From the NCBI GenBank assembly GCA_023151115.1, contig JAKLJP010000023.1:62001-126000 (forward strand): a stretch of 64,000 nt of DNA. Direction: 5' to 3'. Below are positions 26,372 to 36,977 of this stretch, piece by piece. Origin of the DNA: Anaerolineae bacterium (GTDB lineage Bacteria; Chloroflexota; Anaerolineae; 4572-78; J111). The notes beneath the pieces were generated by a model. It saw only the letters and a list, made by a program, of their open reading frames with translations, was not told the DNA's origin and made no database searches. The position numbers were made by a program, and so were the translations under genes. Position 1 is the stretch's first letter; the number at the start of each line of letters is the position of its first letter.

Positions 26372-27295
26372 ATGGCTATCACTGCTGAAGCTATTCCGGC
26401 TCAAGCCCAACCAAGGCGGTTAAATCCCTGGCTAAAAAGCGAAACCTGGTTTGCCTTCCTCTTTATCTTACCCAGTATGATTGGGTTCATCCTCTTTTAT
26501 GCGGTTCCGGCCATCCGGGGGCTGTTTATCAGCTTTACCGACTGGGACCTGCTCACTCCCCCTGAGGTGATTGGCCTGGCCAATTACCAAAAATTAATCA
26601 CCGATGTGGCTTTTTGGAAAGCCTTGTGGGTTACCCTCAACTATGTAGTCATCAACATCTTTATCCAAACGACACTGGCTATTCTTATTGCCGTATTGAT
26701 GGATCGTCTGACCAAATCCATTTTTGTGCGCGGGGTGCTGATTTTGCCCTATCTTTTCTCTAACGTGGTGGTGGCCCTGCTCTGGCTGTGGATGCTCGAC
26801 CCTACGTTGGGGATTGTGAACGTCTTTTTGGAATTTATCGGCATTGGCCGCCAGCCCTTTCTCGGCGCGCCCAGCCAGGCGATTGCCAGCGTGGCCGGCA
26901 TCAACATTTGGCGGCACATGGGCTATACCGCGCTGCTCGTTTTTGCCGGGCTGCAAACCATTCCCAAAGATGTCTATGAAGCCGGGGCGATTGACGGCGC
27001 ATCGGAATTACGGATGTTTTGGAATATTACGCTGCCCTTGCTTAGACCCGTTTTAGTGTTCGTGCTGGTCACCACCATCATCGGCTCATTTCAGGTGTTT
27101 GATACCATTGCCATCACCACCCAGGGCGGTCCGGCCCAGGCCACCCGCGTGATTATGTGGTACATTTTTGAATTTGCCTTTGATCGTTTCAATATGGGGT
27201 ATGCCACCACCATCTCCATCGGCCTTTTCTTCATTCTGATCCTTGTTACCCTGGTTCAAATGCGGGTGTTGAGAGCCGGCGAGTCTGATTTATAA
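26372..27295 (+). CDS. CUT1 sugar ABC transporter permease (MalF/UgpA type)
   Basis: 307 residues with six predicted membrane helices. The binding-protein-dependent permease loop EAGAIDGASELRMFWNITLPLLRP (about 205-228) docks an ATPase. The N-terminal segment PWLKSETWFAFLFILPSMIGFILF is typical of the MalF/UgpA side. GGGAG precedes the ATG. It is the first gene of the transporter, followed 37 bp later by the second permease. Expected substrate is an alpha-galactoside, inferred from the enzymes downstream. Confidence 0.93.
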   Translation: MAITAEAIPAQAQPRRLNPWLKSETWFAFLFILPSMIGFILFYAVPAIRGLFISFTDWDLLTPPEVIGLANYQKLITDVAFWKALWVTLNYVVINIFIQTTLAILIAVLMDRLTKSIFVRGVLILPYLFSNVVVALLWLWMLDPTLGIVNVFLEFIGIGRQPFLGAPSQAIASVAGINIWRHMGYTALLVFAGLQTIPKDVYEAGAIDGASELRMFWNITLPLLRPVLVFVLVTTIIGSFQVFDTIAITTQGGPAQATRVIMWYIFEFAFDRFNMGYATTISIGLFFILILVTLVQMRVLRAGESDL

Positions 27296-27332
27296 ATTAG
27301 AAATAAGAAATTAGAAACAAGGAGTGCTGACA

Positions 27333-28250
27333 ATGACGACACAAGCTGCAACGATACCTGGCTCGGCCGCCGGTTCAAAATTAAATAGAGGCCGGATTGC
27401 TGCCTGGGCTGTGATGATTTTGCTGATCTTTATTACCCTCTTTCCCTTCTGGTGGGTGGTGCGTACCTCCCTTTCTACCCAAAAGTTACTTTTGAGCAAT
27501 ACCACCTCTCTGCTGCCGGTGGGGTTTACCACCGACAACTTTGCCCGGGTCTTGGGCCTGCTCAGCACCGAAGAAGCGGTAGCCGCCGGAGGGTCGGGCC
27601 AGGCCATCAATTTTCTCCAGTTTTTACGTAACTCCTTTATTGTGACCACGCTGCTGGTGCTGGGCCAAATCTTTTTTAGCGCTCTGGCGGCCTATGCCTT
27701 TGCCCGGCTCCAGTTTCCACTGCGCGACAAGATCTTCTTTATTTATCTGACAGCCTTGATGGTGCCGGGTATCGTTACCCTGATTCCAAATTTTATCCTG
27801 GTTCGTAACCTCGGTTGGCTGGACACCTTTCAAGGCATCATTGCTCCTAAATTTTTGATGACGCCTTTTGCCGTCTTCTTTCTGCGCCAATTTTTCCTCA
27901 CCGTCAACCGCGAGGTGGAGGAGGCGGCTAAAATAGATGGAGCCAGTTTGTTTGGCGTCTTCTGGCGCGTCGTTTTACCCATCAGCGTCGCCCCCTTGAC
28001 CACGTTGGCTATTCTCACCTTTCTTACCGAGTGGAATGAATATTTGTGGCCGTTCCTGGTGGGCAAGGATGAGAGCGTTCGCGTCTTGACCGTCGCCCTG
28101 GGCATTTTCCGCAGCCAAACGCCGCAAGGTGCGCCCGATTGGGGCGGGTTGATGGCCGGGGCCATTGTCACCATGATCCCCACCCTGATTCTCTTCGGCC
28201 TGGCCGGACGCAAGGCCATCGACTCTATTCAGTTCAGTGGGATTAAGTAA
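27333..28250 (+). CDS. CUT1 sugar ABC transporter permease (MalG/UgpE type)
   Basis: 305 residues with six helices. The EAA loop is EEAAKIDGASLFGVFWRVVLPIS (about 200-222). The start at ATG 27333 is preferred because AAGGAG lies 9 bases upstream; a GTG at 27324 would sit on that site. It is partner of the permease at 26372. No ATP-binding subunit is encoded anywhere in the locus, so this importer must borrow a shared MsmK/UgpC-type ATPase. Confidence 0.92.
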   Translation: MTTQAATIPGSAAGSKLNRGRIAAWAVMILLIFITLFPFWWVVRTSLSTQKLLLSNTTSLLPVGFTTDNFARVLGLLSTEEAVAAGGSGQAINFLQFLRNSFIVTTLLVLGQIFFSALAAYAFARLQFPLRDKIFFIYLTALMVPGIVTLIPNFILVRNLGWLDTFQGIIAPKFLMTPFAVFFLRQFFLTVNREVEEAAKIDGASLFGVFWRVVLPISVAPLTTLAILTFLTEWNEYLWPFLVGKDESVRVLTVALGIFRSQTPQGAPDWGGLMAGAIVTMIPTLILFGLAGRKAIDSIQFSGIK

Positions 28251-28438
28251 AAGTGTTCACGAACTTGTAGCGCACCCGAAGGGGTGAGGTAGCAAGGTCG
28301 CAAGGTTGCGCAATGTCCGGCGGTCGGCGGTCTGCCGGCGGCAGTCTTTACAAAGGAGGAATAAAGGAGAACAAAAACTTTACACGCCTCAATTTTTAGC
28401 CATTTAATCATAACCCTTAAAGAAAAGGAGAAGAATCC

Positions 28439-29836
28439 ATGAAGATGCACAAACGCTTTATTGTTATCATCACCCTGCTGGCTGCGGTCAGCCTGGTGTT
28501 AGCAGCCTGTGGCGGCGCGGCCGCTCCTGAATCGGGTAGTGGCGAGGCGGCAGGCAGCAGCGGCGAGGCAGCGGCCCCCAGCAATGAAGCCGTCGAAATC
28601 CGCTACGCCTTATGGGATTCGGCTCAGCAGCCGGCCTATGAAGCTTGCGCCGTGGAGTTTCAGAAGGGCAAGCCCAACATCAAGGTCAAAATTGAGCAGA
28701 GCGGCTGGGATGATTATTGGAGTGGTATCCAGACCGGGATGGTAGCCGGCAATGCCCCCGATGTTTTCACCAACCACCTGGCCAAATACCCCGAATTTGC
28801 CGCCAAAAATCAAATTGTAGATATCCAGCCGCTGGTTGAGCGCGATAAAGTGCCCACCGACATCTACATTGGCGAACTGGCTGAGTTGTGGACCCGCGAA
28901 GGCAAACGCTACGGTTTGCCCAAAGACTGGGATACCATCGCCATTTTCTACAACAGAAAGATGCTGGCCGATGCCGGGATTGACCCCAAAGTGATGGAAG
29001 ATTGGACCTGGAATCCCAAAGATGGCGGTACCTTTGAAGAGACGATTGCCAAACTGACCCTTGACGAGAACGGCAACAACGGCCTCAGCCCTGATTTTGA
29101 TAAAACCAAGGTCAAGCAGTATGGTTTTATTCACCAGGGCCAGGGCAGCGGCTATGGTCAAACCCAATGGAGTTTCCTGGCCGCCAGCATCGGCTTTAAG
29201 TTCCAGGATGAACTGTGGGGGACCAAATTCCATTATGATGATCCCAGACTGGCCGAAACGCTCGCCTGGTACGCCGGTCTCATGCAAAAAGGCTACGCGC
29301 CTGCCTATCCCGATGTAAAGAGCCTGGGCGGTGGAGCCATGTTCCAGGCCGGCAAAGGGGCGATGACCAGTGAGGGCTCCTGGAATATTGCCAATTACGT
29401 CAAAAACTCCGATTTTGAGATAGGCTTTGGCTTGCTGCCGGTTGGCTCTGAGGGGCGCAAGAGCATGTTCAACGGCCTGGCCGACTCCATCTTTGTTGGC
29501 AGCAAGCACCAGGAGGAGGCCTGGGAGTGGATCAAGTTTATGGCCTCTCCGGCCTGTCAGAATATTGTCGGCGGGTATGCGGTGGTCTTTCCGGCCATTC
29601 AATCCGGCGTGGACAAAGCTCTGGAAGCCCACAAGAAGAACGGCCTCGACGTGAGCGCCTTCACGACAGAAGCCCTGGACCCCAACGGCACCTTCCTCTT
29701 CCCGGTGGCTGACCATGCCTCTGAGATTAGCACGATCATGACTCAGGTTGAAGAGAAAATTTACCTGGGTGAGACCACCGATGTGGCGGCGGCTTTGAAG
29801 GCCGCGAATGATGAAGTGAACGCTCTTTTCCAATAG
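28439..29836 (+). CDS. Sugar ABC transporter binding lipoprotein (family 1)
   Basis: 465 residues. Signal peptide with lipobox LVLAACGG (Cys about 24) and a Gly/Ser/Ala-rich spacer, then the extracellular binding fold (IRYALWDSAQQPAYEACAVEF, then GMVAGNAPDVFTNHLAKY). GGAGAAG lies before the ATG. It delivers substrate to the permeases just upstream. The 188-bp gap to the permease gene and the strong terminator afterwards suggest it is expressed in excess from the same transcript or its own promoter. Confidence 0.93.
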   Translation: MKMHKRFIVIITLLAAVSLVLAACGGAAAPESGSGEAAGSSGEAAAPSNEAVEIRYALWDSAQQPAYEACAVEFQKGKPNIKVKIEQSGWDDYWSGIQTGMVAGNAPDVFTNHLAKYPEFAAKNQIVDIQPLVERDKVPTDIYIGELAELWTREGKRYGLPKDWDTIAIFYNRKMLADAGIDPKVMEDWTWNPKDGGTFEETIAKLTLDENGNNGLSPDFDKTKVKQYGFIHQGQGSGYGQTQWSFLAASIGFKFQDELWGTKFHYDDPRLAETLAWYAGLMQKGYAPAYPDVKSLGGGAMFQAGKGAMTSEGSWNIANYVKNSDFEIGFGLLPVGSEGRKSMFNGLADSIFVGSKHQEEAWEWIKFMASPACQNIVGGYAVVFPAIQSGVDKALEAHKKNGLDVSAFTTEALDPNGTFLFPVADHASEISTIMTQVEEKIYLGETTDVAAALKAANDEVNALFQ

Positions 29837-29912
29837 ATTTCCTGGTTAACCGGGCGGCTGTCCTGTCCCCTCCGGGATGGCCCCAGGCGTTTTTCTCTTC
29901 CCTCCTTTGCTT

Positions 29913-29944
29913 GGGGGTGCGCTTCCTGGGCGCACCCCCTCTTT
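29913..29944 (+). terminator. Intrinsic terminator after the binding protein
   Basis: GGGGGTGCGC (29913-29922), 7-nt loop, GCGCACCCCC (29930-29939), then TCTTT. Confidence 0.85.
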
Positions 29945-29981
29945 AAACCTATGGGATGAGAATTAAACAACTTACCCATTT

Positions 29982-30024
29982 GGAGATTAGAGATTCAGGC
30001 TCTAATCTCCAATCTCTAATCTCC
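29982..30024. repeat. Short-unit hairpin repeat (GGAGATT family)
   Basis: TGGAGATTAGAGATT pairs with TCTAATCTCCAATCTC. The same unit builds hairpins at 12401, 19923, 25563 and 49196. Confidence 0.7.
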
Positions 30025-30066
30025 CTATAAATTAAGGAATTGAGCAGGTTCAGCGAGTTTTAAGAG

Positions 30067-31719
30067 ATGCTGTATCCATCAATTATCCGGTGGGGCCTGG
30101 TTTTATTGCTGGTACTGCCGGCCTGTCAAACCCAACCGGCTGTCCTACCCCCGAAAGTAGAGAACCCGGTTTCCGTACAGGTGGACCAGTCTGCACTGAC
30201 CAAACCGGCCTCCTGCGCCGATACGTTTGTCACCCACACCCTGGATTACACCACCACTACCCGCAGCAAACCTATCCGCTTGTTTGAGAGCAACGGCTCC
30301 GGCGTAGCCATCGGCGACCTCGACGGCGATGGCCGGCTGGACCTGGCTTTTGCCAATCTGGGCGGGGCCAATACCATCCTGTGGAACGAGGGCAATCTGA
30401 CCTTTCGCCCGGAAGCCATGGACGATACTGACTCGCGGGCAGTGAATATGGTGGATGTTGACGGCGACAACCGGCTGGATATTGTTTTTACCCACCGCAC
30501 CGCCGGGCTGAGCTACTGGCGCAATACCGGCTCAGGCGGCTTTGTCCGCGAAACACTACCCGGCGTGTACCAATTGGCCTACGCCATGGCCTGGGGCGAT
30601 TTGAACGGCGATAACACCCTGGACTTGGTTACCGGCTCTTACGACGCCGAATTGAACCAGGAACTTGGCAACACTTTTCTGTTTAGCGCCGGGGCCGGTA
30701 TTTATTATTATGAGCAGCAAGCCGGAAAGTTCATCCCTCAACGGTTGACCAAAGAAGCCCAATCGCTCGCCATCATCCTGCCTGATCTTAACGCCGATGA
30801 CCGGCCCGACATCCTGGTAGGCAATGATTTTGACATGCAGGATGCCGCCTGGCTGCGCGAGGGCGCGGGCTGGACGGCCGTCAATCCCTTTGCAGCGACC
30901 TCTCACAGCACCATGAGCTACGACACGGGCGATACCGACAACGACGGCAGGCCGGAAATCGCCTCGGTTGATATGAAACCTTACGGCGTCGAGGTCAAGA
31001 CACTGGTATCGTGGCTGCCGGTGATGGCAACCATGCCGCAACAGCACGAGGCCGATGACCCGCAGGTGATGGAAAATATGCTGCAAGTGCGGAATACGCA
31101 GGGTGGATTTTCCAATGAAGCCCTTTCCCGAGGACTAGATGCGACCGGCTGGAGCTGGTCGGCCAAATTTGGCGATTTGGACAACGACGGCTTTCTGGAT
31201 TTTTACGTGGTTAATGGTATGATTGCCTACGAGCTATTTCACCATCTGCCCGGCGACGAACTGGTTGAGCAAAATCAGGCGCTACGCAACCTGGGCGATG
31301 GCAATTTTGCCCCGGCCCCCGGTTGGAATCTCGGTTCTACTGCCAGCGGGCGCGGCATGAGCATGGCCGACCTGGATAATGACGGCGATCTGGATATTGT
31401 GGTTAATAATTTGCGCTCCCCGGCCCAACTCTTTGAAAACCAACTCTGCGGCGGCTCCGGCCTGGAAGTCGAGCTGAGTTGGCCGGACAGCGGCAATACG
31501 CGGGCGTTGGGGGCGCAGCTTGTCCTGCATACCAGCGCCGGCAGCTATACCCGTGATGTTCGGGCCGGCAGCGGCTACCTATCGGGCGACCCGGCCAGGG
31601 TCCACTTTGGCCTTCCGGCTGAGGTCACGCTGCAACGGCTTGATATTCGCTGGCCTGATGGGAGTGTGTCACATGTGGACACCCTGGTTCCACAGACGTT
31701 CTTGACGGTTAGGCGATAA
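30067..31719 (+). CDS. FG-GAP/VCBS repeat lipoprotein with ASPIC/UnbV C-terminus
   Basis: 550 residues. The N-terminus has a lipobox (LLLVLPACQTQ, Cys about 19). Calcium-loop repeats follow: IGDLDGDGRLDLAFA, VDVDGDNRLDIVF, GDLNGDNTLDLVTG, PDLNADDRPDILVG, GDTDNDGRPEIA, GDLDNDGFLDFYV, ADLDNDGDLDIVV, which form a beta-propeller. The last 80 residues (GAQLVLHTSAGSYTRDVRAGSGYLSG, then LDIRWPDGSVSHVD) are the ASPIC/UnbV domain. A secreted, surface-anchored protein that may bind carbohydrate. Its position inside the sugar locus supports that; no catalytic site is visible. Confidence 0.88.
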   Translation: MLYPSIIRWGLVLLLVLPACQTQPAVLPPKVENPVSVQVDQSALTKPASCADTFVTHTLDYTTTTRSKPIRLFESNGSGVAIGDLDGDGRLDLAFANLGGANTILWNEGNLTFRPEAMDDTDSRAVNMVDVDGDNRLDIVFTHRTAGLSYWRNTGSGGFVRETLPGVYQLAYAMAWGDLNGDNTLDLVTGSYDAELNQELGNTFLFSAGAGIYYYEQQAGKFIPQRLTKEAQSLAIILPDLNADDRPDILVGNDFDMQDAAWLREGAGWTAVNPFAATSHSTMSYDTGDTDNDGRPEIASVDMKPYGVEVKTLVSWLPVMATMPQQHEADDPQVMENMLQVRNTQGGFSNEALSRGLDATGWSWSAKFGDLDNDGFLDFYVVNGMIAYELFHHLPGDELVEQNQALRNLGDGNFAPAPGWNLGSTASGRGMSMADLDNDGDLDIVVNNLRSPAQLFENQLCGGSGLEVELSWPDSGNTRALGAQLVLHTSAGSYTRDVRAGSGYLSGDPARVHFGLPAEVTLQRLDIRWPDGSVSHVDTLVPQTFLTVRR

Positions 31720-31792
31720 TGAGTGTTTGGGAACTGTTTCGCTGGCCTGACCCTAATATCGAATCAATGTCATTAAGTTAAGGCTAGGTAGC

Positions 31793-31920
31793 ATCCTGAG
31801 TAGCGCGTATCGAAGGGTGCGAGTTTCCTGACGGCGCAGCACCCTTCGATACGGTTCGCTTTGCCCACCTACTCAGGATGCTGTGTCCTGAGAACTTCCT
31901 GAGCTTGTCGAAGGGCTGCT
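31793..31920. repeat. Inverted repeat of the CTGAGTAG/TATCGAAGGGTGC family
   Basis: GCATCCTGAGTAG at 31791-31803 returns as its complement (CTACTCAGGATGC) at 31869-31881. The core holds TATCGAAGGGTGC and its complement, and CTGAGCTTGTCGAAGG follows. The same words occur in the element at 41745. The gap 31720-31962 holds no gene. Confidence 0.65.
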
Positions 31921-31962
31921 TAATTTAAGAACCTGGACCAATGAACGAGAGGAGATAAATGC

Positions 31963-32547
31963 GTGAGCCGGGAAACAATAGCAACCAACCGTCTGGTCAT
32001 TCGCCCCTTTAGCCCGGCTGACTTATCGGCTATTCACCGTATCCTTGACCAAACCTTCGGCGATGGCAGCAAAGTTGACCATCAGGCTGCTTTGCAAGAG
32101 CGAGAGTCCTGGCTGCAATGGTCAATGCTCAATCAAGAATGGCTGCCCAAGCTCCACCAGCCTCCCTACGGCGACCGGGCGATTACTCTCAAAGCCAGTG
32201 GAGTGATTATTGGTTCAGTGGGCTATGTGCCTTTACTCATGCCCTTCGAGCAAATCCCAGAATTGAGAACCACTGCCTCGGCCAGCCGGTACAACACCCC
32301 GGAAGTTGGCCTCTTTTGGGTCATTGACCCCGCCCAGCAGCGGCATGGATATGTCACTGAAGCCGCCCAAGCCATGACCGGGCATGCCTTTGCACAAATG
32401 GGACTCAAACGGATTATTGCCACCACCGAATACGAGAATCTCGCTTCTCAAAGCGTCATGCGAAAAATAGGTATGAAAATCACGTGCAATCCCTTACCGG
32501 ACCCTCCCTGGTTGCAAGTGGTTGGTATTTTGGAAAACTCTGGCTAG
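31963..32547 (+). CDS. GNAT-family N-acetyltransferase (RimJ/RimL type)
   Basis: 194 residues with GTG start, GGAGAT 7-12 bases upstream; a nearby ATG at 31959 is in another frame. The opening (TNRLVIRPFSPADLSAI) and the acetyl-CoA region (VGLFWVIDPAQQRHGYVTEAAQAM) followed by LKRIIATTEYENLASQSVMRKIGM match the RimJ/RimL group. It transfers an acetyl group to an unknown amine. It runs 9 bp before the next gene, so the two are probably co-transcribed. Confidence 0.9.
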   Translation: MSRETIATNRLVIRPFSPADLSAIHRILDQTFGDGSKVDHQAALQERESWLQWSMLNQEWLPKLHQPPYGDRAITLKASGVIIGSVGYVPLLMPFEQIPELRTTASASRYNTPEVGLFWVIDPAQQRHGYVTEAAQAMTGHAFAQMGLKRIIATTEYENLASQSVMRKIGMKITCNPLPDPPWLQVVGILENSG

Positions 32548-32556
32548 GAGATAAGC

Positions 32557-33357
32557 ATGAACTCCTCTACTTTTAACCGCCTCCGCTTTCCCCTGCTGGT
32601 CTTGCTGCATCCCCGCGAGCAATCGGGCCTGATGGCCGGAGCGCTGACCGCCGGGTTACTGGTAGGCTGGTGGGGCATGAACCGGCTCGACTGGCCGCTC
32701 TGGATTGCTACGGCAACGGTGTTAGCTTTCCTGCTCACTTCCAGCGTGTTAAAATGGCAGGCTGACCAGCGCCGCTATGGCCCTACGGCGATGGGTGTCA
32801 GCGCCCTGGTGGTGCTGCAAGGCTTCCACGCCGTTGAGCACATCGTTCAGTGGTTCCAGTACTATACCCTGAATTGGAGCCTGCGCGCCTCCACCGGCCT
32901 GCTCTCCCCGGCCAATGCCGAGTGGGTTCACTTTGTCTGGAATTGGCTGGTCGTGCTGATTGTGATTCTGCTGATTTGGGGCGGGCTGCGCAATCGTTGG
33001 GCCTGGTTATTACTCATTTGGGGGCTGGCCCACGGCCTGGAACATACCTATATGTTTGTGCGCCACCTGGAGGTACTCGATGAACTGCACCGGCTGGGTA
33101 TTACCACCATCACCGCCCAGGGTTTGCCGGGGGTGCTGGGGCGCGATGGCTGGCTGTCGCTGAGCAGCATCACCCGCGGCACTTTTATTGCCCGTATCCC
33201 CGGCTTGACCACAGCCACCCGGCTCGATGTTCATTTCTGGTGGAATATCGGGGAGACCACCTGGCTCATCCTGGCCGCTAACACCTTTATGCACGACATC
33301 CTGGCAGACCGGGGGCGACGCTTTGGGTCGTCGGTAAGGTCAGGGCTAACAATATGA
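32557..33357 (+). CDS. Uncharacterised His-rich multi-pass membrane protein
   Basis: 266 residues with about five or six predicted membrane helices. I do not recognise the family. Histidines fall in repeated motifs at helix ends: GFHAVEHIVQWF (about 90-101), WGLAHGLEHTYMFVRHLE (about 155-172), DVHFWWNIGETTW (about 228-240) and FMHDILA. Paired HxxEH motifs in membrane helices suggest a metal or haem site, but this is inference. It follows the GNAT gene by 9 bp. Confidence 0.7.
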   Translation: MNSSTFNRLRFPLLVLLHPREQSGLMAGALTAGLLVGWWGMNRLDWPLWIATATVLAFLLTSSVLKWQADQRRYGPTAMGVSALVVLQGFHAVEHIVQWFQYYTLNWSLRASTGLLSPANAEWVHFVWNWLVVLIVILLIWGGLRNRWAWLLLIWGLAHGLEHTYMFVRHLEVLDELHRLGITTITAQGLPGVLGRDGWLSLSSITRGTFIARIPGLTTATRLDVHFWWNIGETTWLILAANTFMHDILADRGRRFGSSVRSGLTI

Positions 33358-33360
33358 CAA

Positions 33361-33421
33361 ACGTGTTGCGTCTTGCGTGTTGCGTGTTATAAAAAAAACG
33401 GAAGACGGAAGACGCAAGACG
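33361..33421. repeat. Short-unit hairpin repeat (TTGCGT/ACGCAA family)
   Basis: ACGTGTTGCGTCTTGCGTG pairs with the GAAGACGCAAGACG side around an A-run. Similar hairpins are at 17284, 38397, 53452 and 59627. Confidence 0.7.
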
Positions 33422-33473
33422 AATGTTTGACATACGTTTTAGACAGGTTTTGAGTCGTTCGACAAGGGATAAT

Positions 33474-35688
33474 ATGATCCATTTTAACCCGGAAACAAAA
33501 ACTTTTAACTTGCTGCTCAAAAGCAGCTATTACGCCTTTCAAGCCGACGCCGAAAACTGCCTGGTTCACCTGGGCTGGGGACCCCGGCCGGGGGGCACGA
33601 ATGAAGAGTTCCTGCTTACGGGCAAGTCAGGCTATGAAACTTCGGACGTGGAGGCGTTTGAACGCCAAACTCGGCGCGACGAACTGACAACCTTTGGCGA
33701 TGTCAGCTATCACGAAGTCTCCCTCAAGGTCAATTTTTCCACCCTGCCGGAGACGCTCAACCCCGGTGAGGCCCCGCACCTGCCCATCCGGGATGTCCGC
33801 TTGCGCTATGCCGGGCACGAGATTGTCACCACCGCCCAACCCGGCCTGGCCCCCACCCACGGCCAGCCGCCGGCCAAATCCGACCTCCGTGAGACTCTAC
33901 GGGTCTTTCTGCAAGACCCGGTTCAGCCTTTTCGAGTGGTTTTGTGCTATCGCCTGACCCCTGAACACGACATCATCGAGCGCTGGTGCGAGTTGGAAAA
34001 TCTGGGCCAGGAGCTTATAACCATCGAGGTGTGCAGCTTTGCCACCCTCCACCTGCCCAACGGGACCTGCGAATTGACCAGCGTAACCGGGGCCTGGGGC
34101 CGAGAATTTACCCCCCAGCGCGAGCGGTTGTCCCTGGGCTTGCGAATTTTAGAAAGCCGGACGGTGCAAACCAGCCACGCCGCCAACCCCTTCTTTTTGC
34201 TCAATCGCCCCGGCCAGGCCTGGGAAGAAAGCGGCCTGGTCTACTTTGGCCTGCTGGCTTACAGCGGCAACTGGCGCATCGCCGTCGAACAGTTGCCTTC
34301 ATTGGATGTGCGGGTCCATGCCGGCTACAACCCCTTTGATTTTGAGCTGAAGTTGGCCCCGCGGGAGCGGCACGTCACCCCGGCCCTAGTCTGCGGCCTC
34401 AGCTCCGACGGATGGGGTGGGGCCAGCCGGCGCAGCCACGCTTTCACCCGCGAGCGGGTGCTGCCCCGCCCAGAACGAGTCTCCTCCGTTCGCCCGGTGT
34501 TGTACAACAGTTGGGAAGCGACCTATTTCGATTTGAGCGTGGCCGGACAAATCGAGCTGGCCCGCAAAGCCGCCGCCATCGGCGTTGAGTTGTTCTGCGT
34601 GGACGATGGCTGGTTTGGAGCCAGGCGAACTGATCACGCCGGTTTGGGTGACTGGGTAGTAAGCCCCGCTGTTTTCCCAGAAGGGCTGGACCCCTTGATC
34701 GCGGAAGTCAACCGTCTGGGCATGAAATTTGGCCTGTGGGTTGAGCCGGAGATGATTAACCCCGACTCCGACCTCTACCGCCAACACCCGGATTGGGTTT
34801 TGCATTTTCCGGGCCGCCCGCGCACCGAAGCCCGCCACCAACTCATCCTCGATTTTGGCCGGACAGAGGTGGTTGAGCATATTTTCCAGGCGCTCGACCG
34901 CCTGCTGGCCCAGTATCCGATTGAATTTATCAAGTGGGATATGAACCGCTATGCCCGCGAACCCGGCTCGGTGGCCGGCAAAGATATCTGGCGCAAACAC
35001 GTCGAAGGGGTCTATACCATCATGGACCAACTGCGCCAAAAATATCCCAAGCTGGATATTCAAAGCTGCTCCGGCGGCGGCGGCCGGATTGACCTGGGTA
35101 TCCTGGCCCGCACCGACCAGGTCTGGACCAGCGATAATACCGACGCCCTGGACCGGATTCGGATTCAAGAGGGCTACAGCCTGGCTTACCCGGCCCGCTG
35201 CATGGAAGCCTGGGTCACACACAGCCACAATCACCAGACGGGCCGCATCAGCCCGTTGAGCCTCCGCTTTGATGTGGCCATGCGCGGGGCTTTGGGCATC
35301 GGGGCTAGTTTGAACGAGCTTGACGAGACGGAGTTGGCCGAGTACGCCAGTTACATCGCTTTTTACAAGCGCATCCGCCCCATTATTCAAGACGGCGACT
35401 TGTATCGCCTGCAACGCCTGGAAGAGTATGGCGCTTCGGTCATTCAATATGTTTTGCCCAATGGCCGAGAAGCGGTTTATTCTATAGCGGTGCGCGAGCA
35501 CCAGTTGGGCTGGTTTAGACCCCCCACACCTCTCAAAGGGTTGGACCCCGCCGCCGCTTATGTTGTCCTCGACCGGCATGGGGCCGAGGTTTATCGCGCC
35601 AGTGGTTATGAGTTGATGACGCAAGGGATCCGTGGAGATGCGGGTCAAGGCGTGGCTTACAGCCGCACCTTGTATGTGAAACAGATAT

Positions 35689-35690
<2 letters not shown>
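33474..35690 (+). CDS. Alpha-galactosidase, GH36
   Basis: 738 residues from the ATG at 33474 (AAGGGA upstream); an in-frame start at 33423 lies inside a repeat hairpin and is rejected. The N-terminal beta-supersandwich is followed by the barrel with DDGWFGAR, WVEPEMINPDSDL, the nucleophile motif FIKWDMNR and the acid/base motif TSDNTDALDR, and CSGGGGRIDLGIL between them. It hydrolyses alpha-1,6-linked galactose from raffinose-type sugars. No signal peptide, so it acts on imported oligosaccharides. Its stop codon abuts a MITE-like insertion. Confidence 0.95.
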
Positions 35691-36956
<1,266 letters not shown>

Positions 36957-36977
36957 AACACGGAAGGATTATAACGG

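Noticed and set aside
28610..29833. 407-codon minus-strand frame opposite the sugar-binding lipoprotein
   Set aside because: The plus strand encodes an intact binding protein with lipobox; the reverse frame has no recognisable fold.
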